Shown here piece after piece: positions 22,363 to 33,648 of a stretch of 64,000 nucleotides of DNA. The stretch spans positions 1 to 64,000 of the forward strand of contig JAKSZP010009297.1 in the NCBI GenBank assembly GCA_022478985.1, in the 5' to 3' direction. The first letter of the stretch is position 1. Every line of letters begins with the position of its first letter. This DNA comes from Massospora cicadina (Eukaryota; Entomophthoromycota; Entomophthoromycetes; Entomophthorales; Entomophthoraceae). The notes below the pieces were generated by a model that was not told the DNA's origin, searched no databases, and saw only the letters and a program-made list of their open reading frames with translations. Made by a program: the position numbers and the translations under genes.

Positions 22363-23104
22363 TGTTGGAATCAGGGTATGGTTTATGCCTGCAGGTGCTT
22401 TTTAGTCCCTTATTTTAACAAAAAATTGCAGGAGAAGTATTTTTCTCAACTTCCAAAATAAAATTAAGATGGATTTTACACCACTTATATTAGAAATAAT
22501 AATATATTAAAAATACTTAAAAGCTTATATTTTATGAGTTTTTATTAAGTTGCCACAAAAGGATTAAAAGAGAACTTTATTATCTCAAAGCTTAGTATTT
22601 AAATCATATCAAAGCTTGAAGTGCGTCATATGGGAAATTTGGTATAAGCTGAGTACATCAAAATAAGATGATTTGGGCTTTTGACTTATCAAAGCTTGAG
22701 AGACTTGCCTTGCTTGGATGGAACAGATGATGGAGGGTTAATAGCAGGTAGGATATATCTATGAGGCAGTGATTTAATATATATTTGACCCAATCATTGG
22801 GCGGGAAATTACTTGCCTCTGGTGAAACCCCAAGGCTTTAAAAGGAGGTGATCATGTAGTAGGTGTTTGGATCAAATTAAAAGTTTGCCGGGGAAGAACC
22901 TTAGATTGACTCCCATGATTTTGCCAATAGTTGGTGCAATCCGACTACCCAAACCTGTGCTATTTGGCCAAGAAATGTTTACAAAAGTATTTTGGCAATT
23001 TGAGAGGTTCCACCAAGAATCAGCCAGGGTACTTTGGCTCAATATTATCATTATTTTCATTCAAAACACTCTTCTTAAAATAATGGACTTTTAATTGTCT
23101 GACA
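22363..23104 (-). repeat. Element C 3' LTR (742 bp)
   Basis: On the minus strand it starts TGTCAGACAATTAAAAG (plus position 23104) and ends near CCAACA. It aligns throughout with 48151-48887. 'gaaagggtag' upstream on the minus strand is the likely polypurine tract. The plus frame 22867-23094 is not a gene. Confidence 0.85.
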
Positions 23105-24429
23105 CTACCCTTTCAATAGTGTTAGGGGTAAATATGGACGCAAGAACCTGCCATGGACTCAATTGACAGTAACTCCAGTAGCAAAGGACCTAATGGAGTA
23201 TTCATCCCCTCACTTATAAGTGACTAAAAGGGCCTTTCCAAGTAGACACGAGCTTCTCACTTCTGGGAGTGATACATTTGTGGTAATACAACACAAAGTC
23301 TGACACCTGAAAGTAAGGGAGGGGCTTCATATGCTCATTTGTGACTACCCCTTCTTTGGTGACTGTTTTAGCTAAGGTAGTCATGGAATCAGACTGCAGC
23401 TGGATGATGCATTGTGAAGAACTTTTTAGGGTTTTTCAGGATCATCTGTCCTACCAGAGAAGACGTTTATTTGCTAGTAGGGCTGGTACTCCTGGTTCCC
23501 AACCATATATTATGTGGAAGGGAGACATTTTATGGATTTGATGGCAGCTGATACAGTAGGACATGATAACACTAGGTAAGAATTGATCCCAGTATAGGGA
23601 ATCTGAGCTGGCCATCTTTTGTATTATGGAAACCAGGGTTCCATTTGCTCTTTCCACAGTACCATTTGTGAAAGGGTTGTAGAACTGAAAAATGTTGCTG
23701 CATCCACGTTGAAATAGCTAAAAGATTCATCACCCGCGAGGTTTAATTCTTATTGTCACAAAGTAGGACATGGGGAAAACCATGCCAGGTAAAAATATGT
23801 TGATGGAGGAAGGTGGCAATAGCTTTGGCGGCCTGGGAAGGATAGCAACCGCTTCAACCCATTTGGTGAAGTGATCAATGCCTACCAGGATATCGCATTT
23901 TCTGCTGGTAGTATGAGGTATCAGAACTAACACGTCCAAACATATTGCATGAAATGGCTGTTGAGGCGTGGTGGGTTGGCATTGATACCTGGGTTTATAT
24001 CTGGATTGCTTCTTACAGATTAGGCAGGCAGCCAGCACTTTGATAATAGACTCCATGATTCCCTCCCAGTAGTGCCTATCCTTCACCCAAAAATAGGTTT
24101 TGCGCACTCCACTGTGCCCAGAATAAAATGGACCTCCATGATCATGGGGACTCGCTTAGAAGGTCAGAGATAAGCAAAAATTCACCCCTGCTTTCTTGAA
24201 CAACTTCCCGCTTTTCACCTTGGTGTTGTGTAAGTGTCAGGCTAACGTTTTTCCAGATGGGTTTATCCTCGTCTTCCCAATAGTCAGGTGTCATAAGGAG
24301 GTCGTGCAGCCTCTCAGCTTCACTATTATCCAGGTGAAGGATAGGCAACCAAGTAAGATCATCAAAATTCATATGTTGGGTTCCAGCTCAATGCTCAATC
24401 TTCATATCATAGTGTTGGAGCTTTAAGGC
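23105..24429 (-). pseudogene. Element C RNase H end and integrase
   Basis: It begins just after the B insertion with ALKLQHYDMKIEH, the standard end of the RNase H/linker region. Next come YFWVKDRHYWEGIMESI and ACLICKKQ (the zinc domain Cys pair), ICLDVLVLIPHTTSRKCDILVGIDHFTKWVEA (core with first Asp), and after a gap MERANGTLVSIIQKM (with the DDE Glu) and MSPFHIIYGWEPGVPALL. The second catalytic Asp region is damaged near 23740. Frameshifts and stops make it non-functional. Confidence 0.8.
24425..24429 (+). repeat. Target site duplication AAGGC, left copy (element B)
   Basis: It is identical to 30366-30370 on the far side of B. Joined, it restores C's minus-strand frame reading ...LWALKLQHYD-like sequence. 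Confidence 0.9.
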
Positions 24430-24924
24430 TGTCACAATTCTGATATGACTGGATGATAAGCCCTAAGTCGTATGGCGGAATAGATAGGATCCGCCAAGTT
24501 TAATATGAGCAATGAATATTTGAGCGCCTCAAGGTGAGGCAATATTGGGTTGTTGGGAAATTTCTTCAAATTAGGCGATCATGAAATTACCAAATGAAGA
24601 GTTGCTTGAAGAATAAGATTCGGCGAATTAAATTACAAGCTATGGAAGCGGTATCATCCAAAGTTGCTACAATATAGGCGAGACAAGATGATTAAGAGGG
24701 GTTGGTTGTTAATAGGTTTAGAGTAAGCGAAACAGCAAGGATCCGCTGTATTTATTATATTAAATAAAAGAGTGTGGTGGGAGCAAGTGCTCCATATTTA
24801 TTAAAATTGTTATTCTGTTTTTTAGGACAACAATCATCATATCATTGGTCCTGTTGCTCAGTAGGCTGAACCCCATGCAAAAACCCTTAAGGCGTATCTT
24901 AATGATTCCACCGATTTTCCAACA
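24430..24924 (+). repeat. Element B 5' LTR (495 bp)
   Basis: It starts TGTCACAATTCTGATATGAC and ends CCAACA, with its partner at 29866-30365. The two are clearly alike along their whole length, with only small differences. A TATTTATTATATTAAATAAA block near 24750 could be the promoter/poly(A) region. Confidence 0.92.
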
Positions 24925-24925
24925 G

Positions 24926-24943
24926 TGGTGCTCACTACAGGGG
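24926..24943 (+). promoter_or_regulatory. Element B primer binding site
   Basis: TGGTGCTCACTACAGGGG lies one base after the 5' LTR. It starts with the TGG that pairs with the CCA end of a tRNA. The same 18 bases occur in F (33591) and G (49794). Confidence 0.85.
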
Positions 24944-25004
24944 GCCCATTGATCAATCACAATACCAATAACATTCCTCAGTCGCTGGCCATGTCATATC
25001 AGGC

Positions 25005-26265
25005 TTGCTCTGCAAGGAGTCTTTCCAAGATGCTGCAACCATTGAATATACAGAACTCAATCTTGCCTTGGACGCTGTGCTTCAGTGGAAGAAGGAGTTT
25101 CTGCAGGAGGTTTGTATTGATAAGCTGCCTCCATTTGATTGCAATGAGAACACCCTTGGATTTTTTAAGCGATTTGAGTTTGCAGTAGAAGGAGCTTCAA
25201 ATTGGCGTAAAGCCAAATTATTTATCTCTACCTTGGATGTCGAAAGCGCTGACCAAGTTACTTTCTATCTTCCCACCAGTTCTGTTAACTATCAAAAATG
25301 AAAGATACTGTGTTGTGGTTATTCAGAGGAACTATGAAAATGGCACATCAGAAGGCCAAGTTCTTGACCATTGGGTTCCAGAATAATGAGGCCTTCACTG
25401 CATAGGATGATCACTTTATGGCAGAAGCTTATGTTTTAATTGGGGCAGGATTTTTAACTGAATATGATGTATGCATAGCGTTGACCTCAGCTGTGAAACC
25501 ATACCATGAGCTTTTCAATACAATGGCTCCATTTTAGATGTTGGTATACCTTTACTGAAACTCATTCAAATCTTATGCCCTTTATCTGTTACCTTCCCTC
25601 CGCTCAATATAGAGTGGAACCCTATCCCCTCGGCTTCTGGACTTTCTTATTTGGGGGATTTATCTCTCCCAGTTCAGCGTCCGTTTAGTAACCTCCAGCC
25701 TTATTATCACTACACGCCTCATTTTTAACCGAGTTGCCATCAGAAGTTCAACTATTGGGATGGGTTTGTTTATACCGTTTGACCCCAGTCCAACTTTTGG
25801 GGTGGCCTATTTTACAACAATCATAAAAGCAGATCTTACAGAGTCAATTGTTTCTCATGCGATCACTCTGGGCACTTGTCCAGAAGTTTTCTTCATCGTC
25901 AGGTTCATTCCCTACCACAGGAACAGTACAATAAAGGAAAAGTCAGAGCGGAGTAGAGATGGGACTCTCTACTTTCTCTATTCTAACATAAAACGTCCCA
26001 CCTGAACCTATCCCAGTACATCTAGTGGAAGTTCCCCAGTATGACAATGCCTTTCTATATCAGCATCCAGTGGGGGTGAATGTGCTGACACAAGCGCAAT
26101 TTATGGACTCGGTGGAAGCAGGCCCCAGGAGCAACAAAAGCCTTATGCCTGTCAAATTTTTGATCAACTTTTTACTGATGAACCAGATCCATTTGCTGAT
26201 GAGCTTCTTTTAAATAGGGTGAACGCGGCCCTCCTTGTGAAAACTATATTTAAAAAACCCTAAAG
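25005..26265 (+). pseudogene. Element B gag
   Basis: The first frame (25005-25301) contains LPPFDCNENTLGFFKRFEFA and GASNWRKAKLFISTLDVESADQV. This is the retrotransposon capsid N-terminal pattern and is nearly the same as in F (near 35250). After a stop near 25300 the frame is repeatedly broken to 26265. Weak matches to F continue (MRPSLH, KPYHEL), and no zinc knuckle was found. Gag starts about 80 bp after the primer site, so the large N-terminal coiled-coil part of F's Gag is absent. Confidence 0.65.
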
Positions 26266-27375
26266 TTGGGGAGGGTATTATGCGCTTCCTTAGAAAAAAG
26301 AGATCCGTTAAATGTCCATGTTTTAAACAGTAAGAATGCATCATATTCTGAGTGTACTTACTGTGACACTGTCATAGTAAAAACCCGAGTTCATGCAATA
26401 ATTGATATGGGTTCCCCAATCAAAACAGTGTCCACAAAGTTGGTGGAAAAGCTGGCCTTAAAGCCTGACGTGGAGCATCATATGGTATATGGGACTGCAG
26501 GCGAGGAAAGCACAGTCTCTGAAGGAGCGTACAGCGCACTACCCTTGCGGTTTGGGTCAATTGACATTGTAGCCCCAGCTATAATGCTACCAAACAATAA
26601 CTATGACCTGTTAATTGGAATTGCTTCTATGCGCCACTTTGTGGTTGTTGTTGATATGACCGCAGAAACATTTAAAATTATGGGGCAGTGGATCCCAATC
26701 TACTTCACTTCCAGCGGAATGCCAAAGGATTTGGTACAAATGAGTCACATTAACCTCACATATGGTGATGGAGTGGTTTTGGTTCACTATCATCAACTAA
26801 AGGGCAAGAATCAGGCCCTTCCCCATCAAATTTATGAATATCAAGGGCTACCACTTAGAGCTGCGGGCCCTATATTCATTCCCTCTGGACACCAAGTAAT
26901 CATAAACACCGAGTTAGAGGTGGAAGTGCCTGCTGGGCTATATGGGGAGGTCATTGGGCCCTATCAGCAATTACGGCTCAAGCCCCATGTGGCTCCAAGC
27001 ATTATACTTCTAGGACATGAGGAGATTAAGGTCTTGGTACCAAATCTTCAGGACAAGCCAATGCAAATCTGCCAACACCAAATAGTGGCGTATTTACATC
27101 TCATCCAAGCTGAAGAGTTCCTCCAGGATCATGAGTTTGGTTCATTGGATGAATTTGGTATGCCCATCAAAACACATCCTGGCGTAATGGCAGTTGTACC
27201 GCGTGAGATTTTAACGGGGTTAACGGAAGGCCAGAGAGATCAAGAAGAAGCCTTATTTTATATATACAAAGAGATCTTTACTGTTGATAATCATGATTTA
27301 GGGTGCATGCTGGGAGTGATCCATTTAGTGGACACTGGGGATCATACCCCAATCAGATCTCAGCCGAGCTTCTGA
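26266..27375 (+). pseudogene. Element B protease and dUTPase-like domain (369 codons open)
   Basis: This is the longest intact frame among the transposons. Residues 41-130 are a retropepsin with IIDMGSPIKTVS, in which the active-site DTG has become DMG, and LLIGIASM near the end. Residues 184-280 resemble a dUTPase fold: IPSGHQVIINTELEVEVPAGLYGEV, then LGHEEIKVLVPN, then ICQHQIVAYLHLI (counterparts of motifs 1-2, 3 and 4). The motif-3 Asp and Tyr are absent, so catalysis is unlikely. After 280 comes the pre-RT linker (GLTEGQRDQEEALFYIYKEIF). The first codon shown is an ATG, but in the living element this would be part of Gag-Pol. Confidence 0.75.
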
Positions 27376-27399
27376 TCTAGAGCAGCATAAGAAGTTGTC

Positions 27400-28130
27400 A
27401 TGGCATAATACAATAAACTGCTAGAGCAAGGAATACTTGAACCATCGAAGAGCCCATGGGCTTTCCCTGTCCTAATTGTCAAAAAGAAGGACAGTACCAA
27501 CCAGGTAGTAATAGACTACCACAAACTCAACAGCATTATGAAAAAAGACTCATACTCCTTGACATGAATTGATGATTCTTTGGACCAGTTGGGAGGAGCG
27601 CGTTACTTCTCTGCAATGGATTTGATATCTGGCTATTGGCATATTGAGTTACCTGCGGCGGAACAAGAAAAATGCGCCATTATCACGTCAAAAGGGCTTT
27701 TTCAACTGACACGTATGCCACAAGGGCTGTGTAATGCCCTAGCTACTTTCCAATGGGCGATGGACACTATCTTTGGCAACTTGAAGCTGTCATGCGTTCT
27801 TGTATACCTTAAACAATATTAACATTTTCTCCAGCACATTTTCTGAGCACCTTAACCATTTGGAAGAGGTATTCCGCCAGTTGGCTGAGGCCAACATCAA
27901 AATAAAACCCCTAAAATGCCAATTTTTCAAGGATCAGCTAGAGTACCTCAGGTTTGTAGTTGATGCAACAGGACTGAGGCCCCAACCAGCTAAGGTGGAG
28001 GCCATTTGGAAGATGACTACATCAAGCTGTAAGTGAGATATACAAGTACTTTTAGGGATGGTTGGCTACTATTGCCGCTTCATACCAAACTTTAGTTGTA
28101 TTGGAGGTCCTCTGTTTAAGTTATTAAAAA
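27400..28130 (+). pseudogene. Element B reverse transcriptase
   Basis: Blocks in order: LLEQGILEPSKSPWAFPVLIVKKKD, QVVIDYHKLNSI, LGGARYFSAMDLISGYWHIEL (motif A Asp kept), and LTRMPQGLCNALATFQWAMD. The catalytic Y-L-D-D then reads Y-L followed by codons for Asn-Asn after correcting a one-base insertion near 27812. Downstream HLEEVFRQLAEANIKIKPLKCQFF is normal. The enzyme would be dead from both lesions. Confidence 0.85.
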
Positions 28131-28640
28131 AAGATTCACGTAAAAATGGATGGAACACTGTCAACGCTCCTTTGATACTCTTCAAACAGCGTTGATCAAT
28201 GTGCCAGTGCTACGCTACCCAAATTTTGAAAAAGAATTTATTTGTACAGATGGATGCATCTCTTTCTGCTGTGGGGGCAGTTCTGTCCCAAAAAGATGAT
28301 GAAGGGGAGAAGCACCCAGTGGCGTACTGCAGCTGAAGCCTTAATAGCTTTATACATATTTATACTGTGACCAAGCGGGAGTGCTTAGCTGTGATTTATG
28401 CTTACAAGCAATTCAGAGTATATTTGCATGGTGTAAAGTTTAGAGCTGTAATGGATCACGCCTCATTACGATGGTTGCAGAACCTTAAGGAGCCTGAGGG
28501 CCATATAGCCCGAGGGGCCTTAAACTAAAGTCTTACAATTTTGAGATACTTCACTGACCAGGAGCAAAACACAAGAATGCTGATTGCTTAAAGAGGCTAT
28601 CAATTATTGCAGTCATGGCGGATCTGAGCGGTATTGTGTA
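28131..28640 (+). pseudogene. Element B RNase H
   Basis: Broken frames carry KEFICTDG and AVGAVLSQKDDEGEKHPVAY across a shift. These are followed by the usual Glu helix (TKRECLAVIYAYKQF) and the 'VMDHASLRWLQ' block, all recognisable against F (38340-38600). Stops interrupt several of them. The end near 28590 reads KHKNADCLKRL, the linker into integrase. Confidence 0.7.
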
Positions 28641-28779
28641 TGACAAGATGCTCGGAGGAAAGTATGATGATGAGCCGCCCCAAGTCATCAAGGCGTTGAA
28701 TGAAATGCGAGCCAATGCTTTCCAGCGGAATGGTGAATTGTAAAAGCGGATTGGCAACTCAACAGTAAACTTTCTGCGA

Positions 28780-29832
28780 CCCTCAACATGGCCTAACATT
28801 ATCATGAGCGCACAAAGGGCAGTTGGGCATGGTGGCTTTTGCAAGATGTTGGATTTATTGCGGCCTTGGTATTACTGGGAAAGCATGAACTTTGATGTGC
28901 TTGATACCATCTTCTCCTGTCACTAGTGCCAAGTTGAAAAGCCATTCCACCGGAAGACCTCATACCAGTTAGCAAAGCTGCACTTTGCTTGGAATAAGGT
29001 TTCCCTTGATGTTGTTGGCCCTCTGCCAATGGGAGCTAACCAGTCCAAGTATATCCTGGTGGCAATTGACCACTTGAACAGGTGGGTTGAGACGCGGGAC
29101 ATTTGGGATCTGGGGGCAGTTACTGTGGCTAAGTTTGTAATGGAATGCATAATTCAGTGTCACACCTGCTCACAGTTTATCCTTACTGACAACGGCACTA
29201 ATTTTACCTCTCACATACTTCCCAAGCTCAACGAAATGATGGCCATCCATGGGGTTCTAACAACCATGTATCACCCTGAGTCCATCGGAATGGTTGAATG
29301 GGTCAATGGGACCCTGGTGAACATACTATGGAAGTTGTTTATGGATAGGCCCTCTGATTGGAGTACCCTCCTTTCTACTGCGGTGTTTGCCTACAACATT
29401 AGCTACCATTCTGCCACGGGGAAAAGCTCATTCCAATTGCTTTATGGACGGCCCCCTGCTCTGCCTGCGCTTCTAAATGCTTGTGTAGAGGAAACTGTCA
29501 GAATGGATCCGCAGTGCTATTTGACCGCCCTAACAAATACACTGATTAATTTACAAACCAAAGCATACTTGTTCAGCTTAGACAAGAAAGTCCAAAACCA
29601 GGCTGCTGATCAGGTACAGCAAAGTGGCCTAGCACAGTTCAAATATGGAGATATGGTTCTATTCCATGATCAGCATGAGTTTGGGTGGAAACACAAGTTG
29701 GCCAGTATCTGGATTGGGCCATTCAAAGTTATTAAGAAGACAGGTATATATGAATATACTATCAAGGACCCCGCTAATGGTTGGATCATCAACCAAGTGC
29801 ATGTGAAGTTCCTCCGGGTGTATAAGCAATAG
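28780..29832 (+). pseudogene. Element B integrase (long open frame 29029-29832)
   Basis: The zinc domain reads AVGHGGFCKMLDLLRPWYYWESM and then SCH, a stop, CQVEKP (one stop at the second Cys pair). The core has VSLDVVGPLP, LTDNGTNFTSHILPKLNEMM and MVEWVNGTLVNIL, so both Asp residues and the Glu of the DDE triad are present. The C-terminal part, with QFKYGDMVLFHDQHEFGWKHKL and INQVHVKFLRVYKQ, is the GPY/F-like end with no chromodomain. The 267-codon frame runs uninterrupted to its stop next to the polypurine tract. Confidence 0.88.
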
Positions 29833-29850
29833 GAGCCTTATTGTCCAGTC

Positions 29851-29862
29851 AAAGGGGGGGGG
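29851..29862 (+). promoter_or_regulatory. Element B polypurine tract
   Basis: AAAGGGGGGGGG followed by TAA directly precedes the 3' LTR (TGTTGCG). Confidence 0.8.
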
Positions 29863-29865
29863 TAA

Positions 29866-30365
29866 TGTTGCGATTCTGATATGACTGGACAATAAGCCTT
29901 AAGTAGTTATAGCAGAATGGATAGGATCCACCAAGTTTAATATGAGTAATGATTATTTGAGCGCCTCAAGGTGAGGCAATATTGGGTTGTTAGGAAATTG
30001 CTTCAAATTAGGCGATCATGAAATCACTGAACAAAGAGTTGCTGGAATTAATGAGATACGGCTAATTAAATCACTAAGCATTGAAGCGGTATCATCTGAA
30101 GTTGCTACAATATAGGTGAGACAAGATGATTAAGAGGGGTTGGTTATTAATATGTTTAGAGTAAGCGGAACAGCAAGGATCCGCTGTATTTATTATATTA
30201 AATAACAGAGTGTGGTGGGAGCAAGTGCTCCATATTTATTAAATAGTTTATTCTGTTGTTTTAATAAACAACGATCATTATATCATTGGTCCTGTTGCTC
30301 AGTGAGCTGAACCCTGTGCAAAAACCCTTAAGGCGTATCTTAACGATTCCACTGATTTTCCAACT
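29866..30365 (+). repeat. Element B 3' LTR (500 bp)
   Basis: It starts TGTTGCGATTCTGATATGAC, ends CCAACT, and is followed by AAGGC (30366-30370). It is the partner of 24430-24924. Confidence 0.92.
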
Positions 30366-31192
30366 AAGGCTCAGAGAGCCAAACTTCCAATGGAATCCTT
30401 CATATTTTGTAGCACTTCATGGAGGCATGGTCAGTGACCACAGTGAAGGAAGTTCCATATAAAAATGGCGGTAATATTTTACAGCCAGCAGGACTGCAAG
30501 GCACTACTTTTCAGTGAAGCTGTAATTGCGTTCAGCCTTGGATTACATTTTTCAAAAATAGGAGATGGGATGATACACGCCATTATAATCCAATTGAGCC
30601 AAAATGGCTCCAACAGCATAGTCAGAGGCATTGGTAAACAGAAGGAAAGGGTTACCATAATAATGGTGGAACAGGATAGAGCGCTTTTGCAACAACTGTT
30701 TTAGCGTCTCAAAGGCGGACTTTTGTTCAGCTCCCCAATGAAAAGGGACTTTCTTAGTCAATAGCCTGGCAAGAGGCTCACTCAGCTGGGAGAACTTGGG
30801 AATAAATTGGTGGGATACACCCCATAATACACAAGAATATCTAGATACTGTGCAGGGTTTTGGGAGCAGCCATTTTGGATAAAGCCTCAACCTTATCTTG
30901 GAGGGGTTGAATCCCGTCCTGTGAATGGCGTGTCCAAGGGAATCTAATTTCCTCTGGAAAAATGTGAACTTGGAGGGCTTTAACTTGATTTTGGCCTCAC
31001 TTAGGCGCTGAAATAATGCCTTCAGGTGAGCATGATGTTCGTTGAAGGTCTTAGAGAACCAATGATGCCATCAAGATAAAAGATGACACAACTTAACTTC
31101 AGATCTTGCAAGATATGGTTCATAGCTCGCTGTAAAGTTGTAGGAGCATTGCATAACCCTTGAGGTAGTTGGGCAGGCTGGAAGAGACCCTC
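30366..31192 (-). pseudogene. Element C RT C-terminus and RNase H
   Basis: On the minus strand, starting directly at the D junction, it reads GLFQPAQLPQGLCNAPTTLQRAM, then LKLSCVIFYLDGII, where the catalytic YLDD has become YLDG. Next are the thumb and RNase H: FHWGAEQKSAFETLKQLLQKRSIL, PFLLFTNASDYAVGAILAQ (first Asp changed to Asn), YHPISYF and FTVVTDHASMK. The last bases at the B junction continue into ALKLQHYD at 24429. One piece of C's pol thus lies between two insertions. Confidence 0.85.
31188..31192 (+). repeat. Target site duplication CCCTC, left copy (element D)
   Basis: It is identical to 43216-43220. On C's minus strand (GAGGG) the two flanks fuse to ...CFEGLFQP, which is the expected RT sequence. 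Confidence 0.88.
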
Positions 31193-32666
31193 TGTCAGAT
31201 TCTGCTGGTTGACCCAAAAATAAACTCTTCAACAACCAACAAATCAAGCTGATTATCCTTCCATAGCCTGGGATGATTAATTAATTATCAACTAAAGCCA
31301 ATTATTTACTTGACAGCTCAGGATGAATATCTTAACGTCAAGTTAACTAATAATCCATATGACAGCCTGAGCTGATTAATTAACTTCAATTAATCTAATT
31401 ATCCACTTAATAGCTTGGGCTGACTATCTCACCATCAATTAATTTAATTATCCACTTGAAAAATTGGGCCAAATATCTCAACATCAATTAAATTTGATTA
31501 TTCTTTCAAAAAATTGGGCCAAATACTTTCACATATCTAGGACGATTATACATGCACCAAACTTGGCATTTAGTCCTGACTAATCAGGAGCAATATCAAC
31601 TATTCATAATAAGAACTTTGTCTGGGATCGATCCAAAAATAACATCTAAAGATCACGTGGACAAATAGCATCATAAAACATAATTTTTCCGCCCTATGGA
31701 AAGTTTTGTATGTCAAACCTCATAAACGGCAAGATAGCACTTTCACATGGACCGCCCAAATGGGAGACCTTGTGCTATTGAGAGAGGGTGCTGATGTCCC
31801 AATTAGGGGTATGTCATTTAAATGAAATCAGTGCCAAACTTCCCAGAATTCATAACTTGTCAACTGTATGACAAAACTAAAGTCAGGCTAGTAAAAGAAT
31901 AACCAATTTTTCTGCCCAATGGTAAATTTTGTAAGTTAATCCTCATAATCAGCAAAATACTACTTGCACATTGACCACCCAAATGGGAGTACCTAGTGAT
32001 ATTGAGAGAGGCCTGCCAACGTCCCAATTTTGGGTGCGTTATTTATTTAAATCAATGGCAAATTTTCCCAGAATATGCATTTTGTTAGAAGTATGATGAA
32101 ACTCAAATCAGGATGATACTGGGGCGATTTTGCACGTTTTTATTGCGACTTTTCTCCCTGAAATCCTCCTGAATATTAGAGCATCTTGCCACCAATAGTC
32201 CTAGCAATAGGTCATAGTTGTATCAGTTCAAGGGCTGAAATGAGGTGGAAAATAATCTGTGGAAATCGCATGCTCAATATGTGGCCAGGAGATGCCCTAG
32301 AGGTATAAGTTCTGGTACCTGGCCTAATGAATAATCATCAAATAATTTCTTCTAATAAAGATATATTTTTTAAATTATTTTTGCCTGGTTTTTATATTAG
32401 AGTCTTTTGAAGAGTGTTGACATGCTGGAATTGCTGAATCCAAAACTTCTACCTTTATCTGCCTCAGTATAAGTATAAATATGAAGAGAAATTGAGCCCA
32501 AAATCAACCAGAAGAGTCGTAGTAATTTAAATAAGCCTAGTGAGATCCCAAATGGTCAAAGTAGCGTAAGACACTGGCTAAAACGAGGATTTTTTATGGC
32601 TGAAAGATATCCCAATTAAGCGTGCAGGATCTATTTTTTCAAGCGAGCAATCCTCAGAATATAACA
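31193..32666 (+). repeat. Element D 5' LTR (1474 bp)
   Basis: It starts TGTCAGATTCTGCTGG, ends ATAACA, and pairs with 41875-43215. It contains a minisatellite of about 49 bp (31250-31560) with fewer units than the 3' copy. It also has a tandem duplication of about 220 bp (roughly 31688-31905 and 31906-32125) that is single in the 3' LTR. Confidence 0.88.
31250..31560 (+). repeat. Minisatellite (about 49-bp unit) in D 5' LTR
   Basis: Five to six imperfect units share the skeleton 'TTGGGC', 'ATATCTCAACATCAATTAA' and 'TAATTATCCACTTGA'. The matching array in the 3' LTR (41930-42310) has about seven units, so copy number changed after insertion. Confidence 0.75.
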
Positions 32667-33125
32667 ACTAGTGCTCACTCAAAACTGGAATACTCTTACA
32701 AGATCCACCAGACCAGATGTTCATATTTAATATAAGCATATACTATCTACCCGTCATGAGGAGGGGAGGGATAAAATTAACTCCCTCAAATCAGGCAAAC
32801 TATTGTTTTACATAGACCCTTATGCCCATTTAACTACCAAAAGTTCTCCTCCTTCCACACAAATAAATTCTCAAATAAGTGAAAGTACTGTCTCCAAAGA
32901 AAACCCAGACAGTGATGAAAAAACCTCTGGAACACAGCACTTACCTCAGTGTATGACAATTTCACCTATACCCAATTTAAAGCACACACAGGATCAAATT
33001 TTGCTTATCTGTCCTGTGCATCCTTCTGATGTGAAAAAAGATACCAAAATAACCACTGTTAAATCAGGCCAATAAGAAATTGAAAAAACTGAAAGTGGAT
33101 CAGTAATTGGGAAGGATCAGCTGGA
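32667..33125 (+). pseudogene. Element D leader and internal fragment
   Basis: It begins ACTAGTGCTCACTC, a poor copy of the primer site found in B, F and G. The frame at 32803-33075 is Ser/Thr/Lys-rich with no recognised domain and could be a Gag or ORF relic. F is inserted at 33131. Confidence 0.4.
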
Positions 33126-33130
33126 GTCCC
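33126..33130 (+). repeat. Target site duplication GTCCC, left copy (element F)
   Basis: It is identical to 40436-40440. The base before it also matches on both sides (AGTCCC). Confidence 0.87.
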
Positions 33131-33589
33131 TATTGAGAAGTTGATATGACTGGATGATATGTATACATTCTGGAAGATCGGAAATTAGAGTTGAGATGAG
33201 TCTTGAGATTGAACTGAAAAGTTATATGGATGAAAAGTGAATTAATCAAAGTAGCAGTAGTTTGGAGAATGAAGGGAATTCTGCCAAAACCTCAAGATAG
33301 ATGAAAACACCTAAAAAGGGAAAGAATAGGAGATTACCAAGCAGAGGATGCATTCAGCGTGGGAAACTAAGATTTAAGAGTTGAGTGAAAATTGGGATGA
33401 AGAGGTTTTTAGGTTTGGCAGATAAGTCTGCAATTATTAGTAGTTAAAGTGTCAATAGGGGCGTACACTATATATATTGGGTTTTTATTAGAGTCAAAGA
33501 TCTCCATATCATCTGAGTTCGGTTGCTCAGTAGCTTATAACCTGTGTAAACCAGCTTGACAGAATCAAACCGTCACACAAAAATTAACA
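33131..33589 (+). repeat. Element F 5' LTR (459 bp)
   Basis: It starts TATTGAGAAG (TG mutated to TA) and ends ATTAACA, with its partner at 39966-40435. A 'tatatatatt' promoter-like site lies near 33468. Confidence 0.88.
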
Positions 33590-33590
33590 G

Positions 33591-33608
33591 TGGTGCTCAC
33601 TACAGGGG
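33591..33608 (+). promoter_or_regulatory. Element F primer binding site
   Basis: TGGTGCTCACTACAGGGG lies one base after the 5' LTR, identical to B and G. Confidence 0.85.
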
Positions 33609-33648
33609 GCCACTGGTCAACTGTAGCTTATCCGCTGTAGGAAAAAAA

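Larger units (their letters stand above)
24430..30365 (+). mobile_element. Gypsy element B, complete but dead
   Basis: This 5.9-kb element lies inside C, with LTRs of 495 and 500 bp, target duplication AAGGC, a tRNA-type primer site and a G-rich polypurine tract. The plus strand has a short gag, a 369-codon protease plus dUTPase-like frame, RT, RNase H, and an intact 267-codon integrase frame. The RT catalytic Asp pair has become Asn-Asn with a one-base insertion. B is closely related to F in Gag, protease and integrase but lacks F's long coiled-coil Gag region. The LTR similarity and long open frames suggest it is one of the youngest insertions. Confidence 0.92.

Noticed and set aside
28802..29150. 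Minus-strand frames at 28551-29163
   Set aside because: They are antisense to the integrase frame of element B.
31250..31560. CRISPR-like array (regularly spaced repeats)
   Set aside because: Units are contiguous and imperfect with no unique spacers, they lie in a retrotransposon LTR, and the window is eukaryotic.
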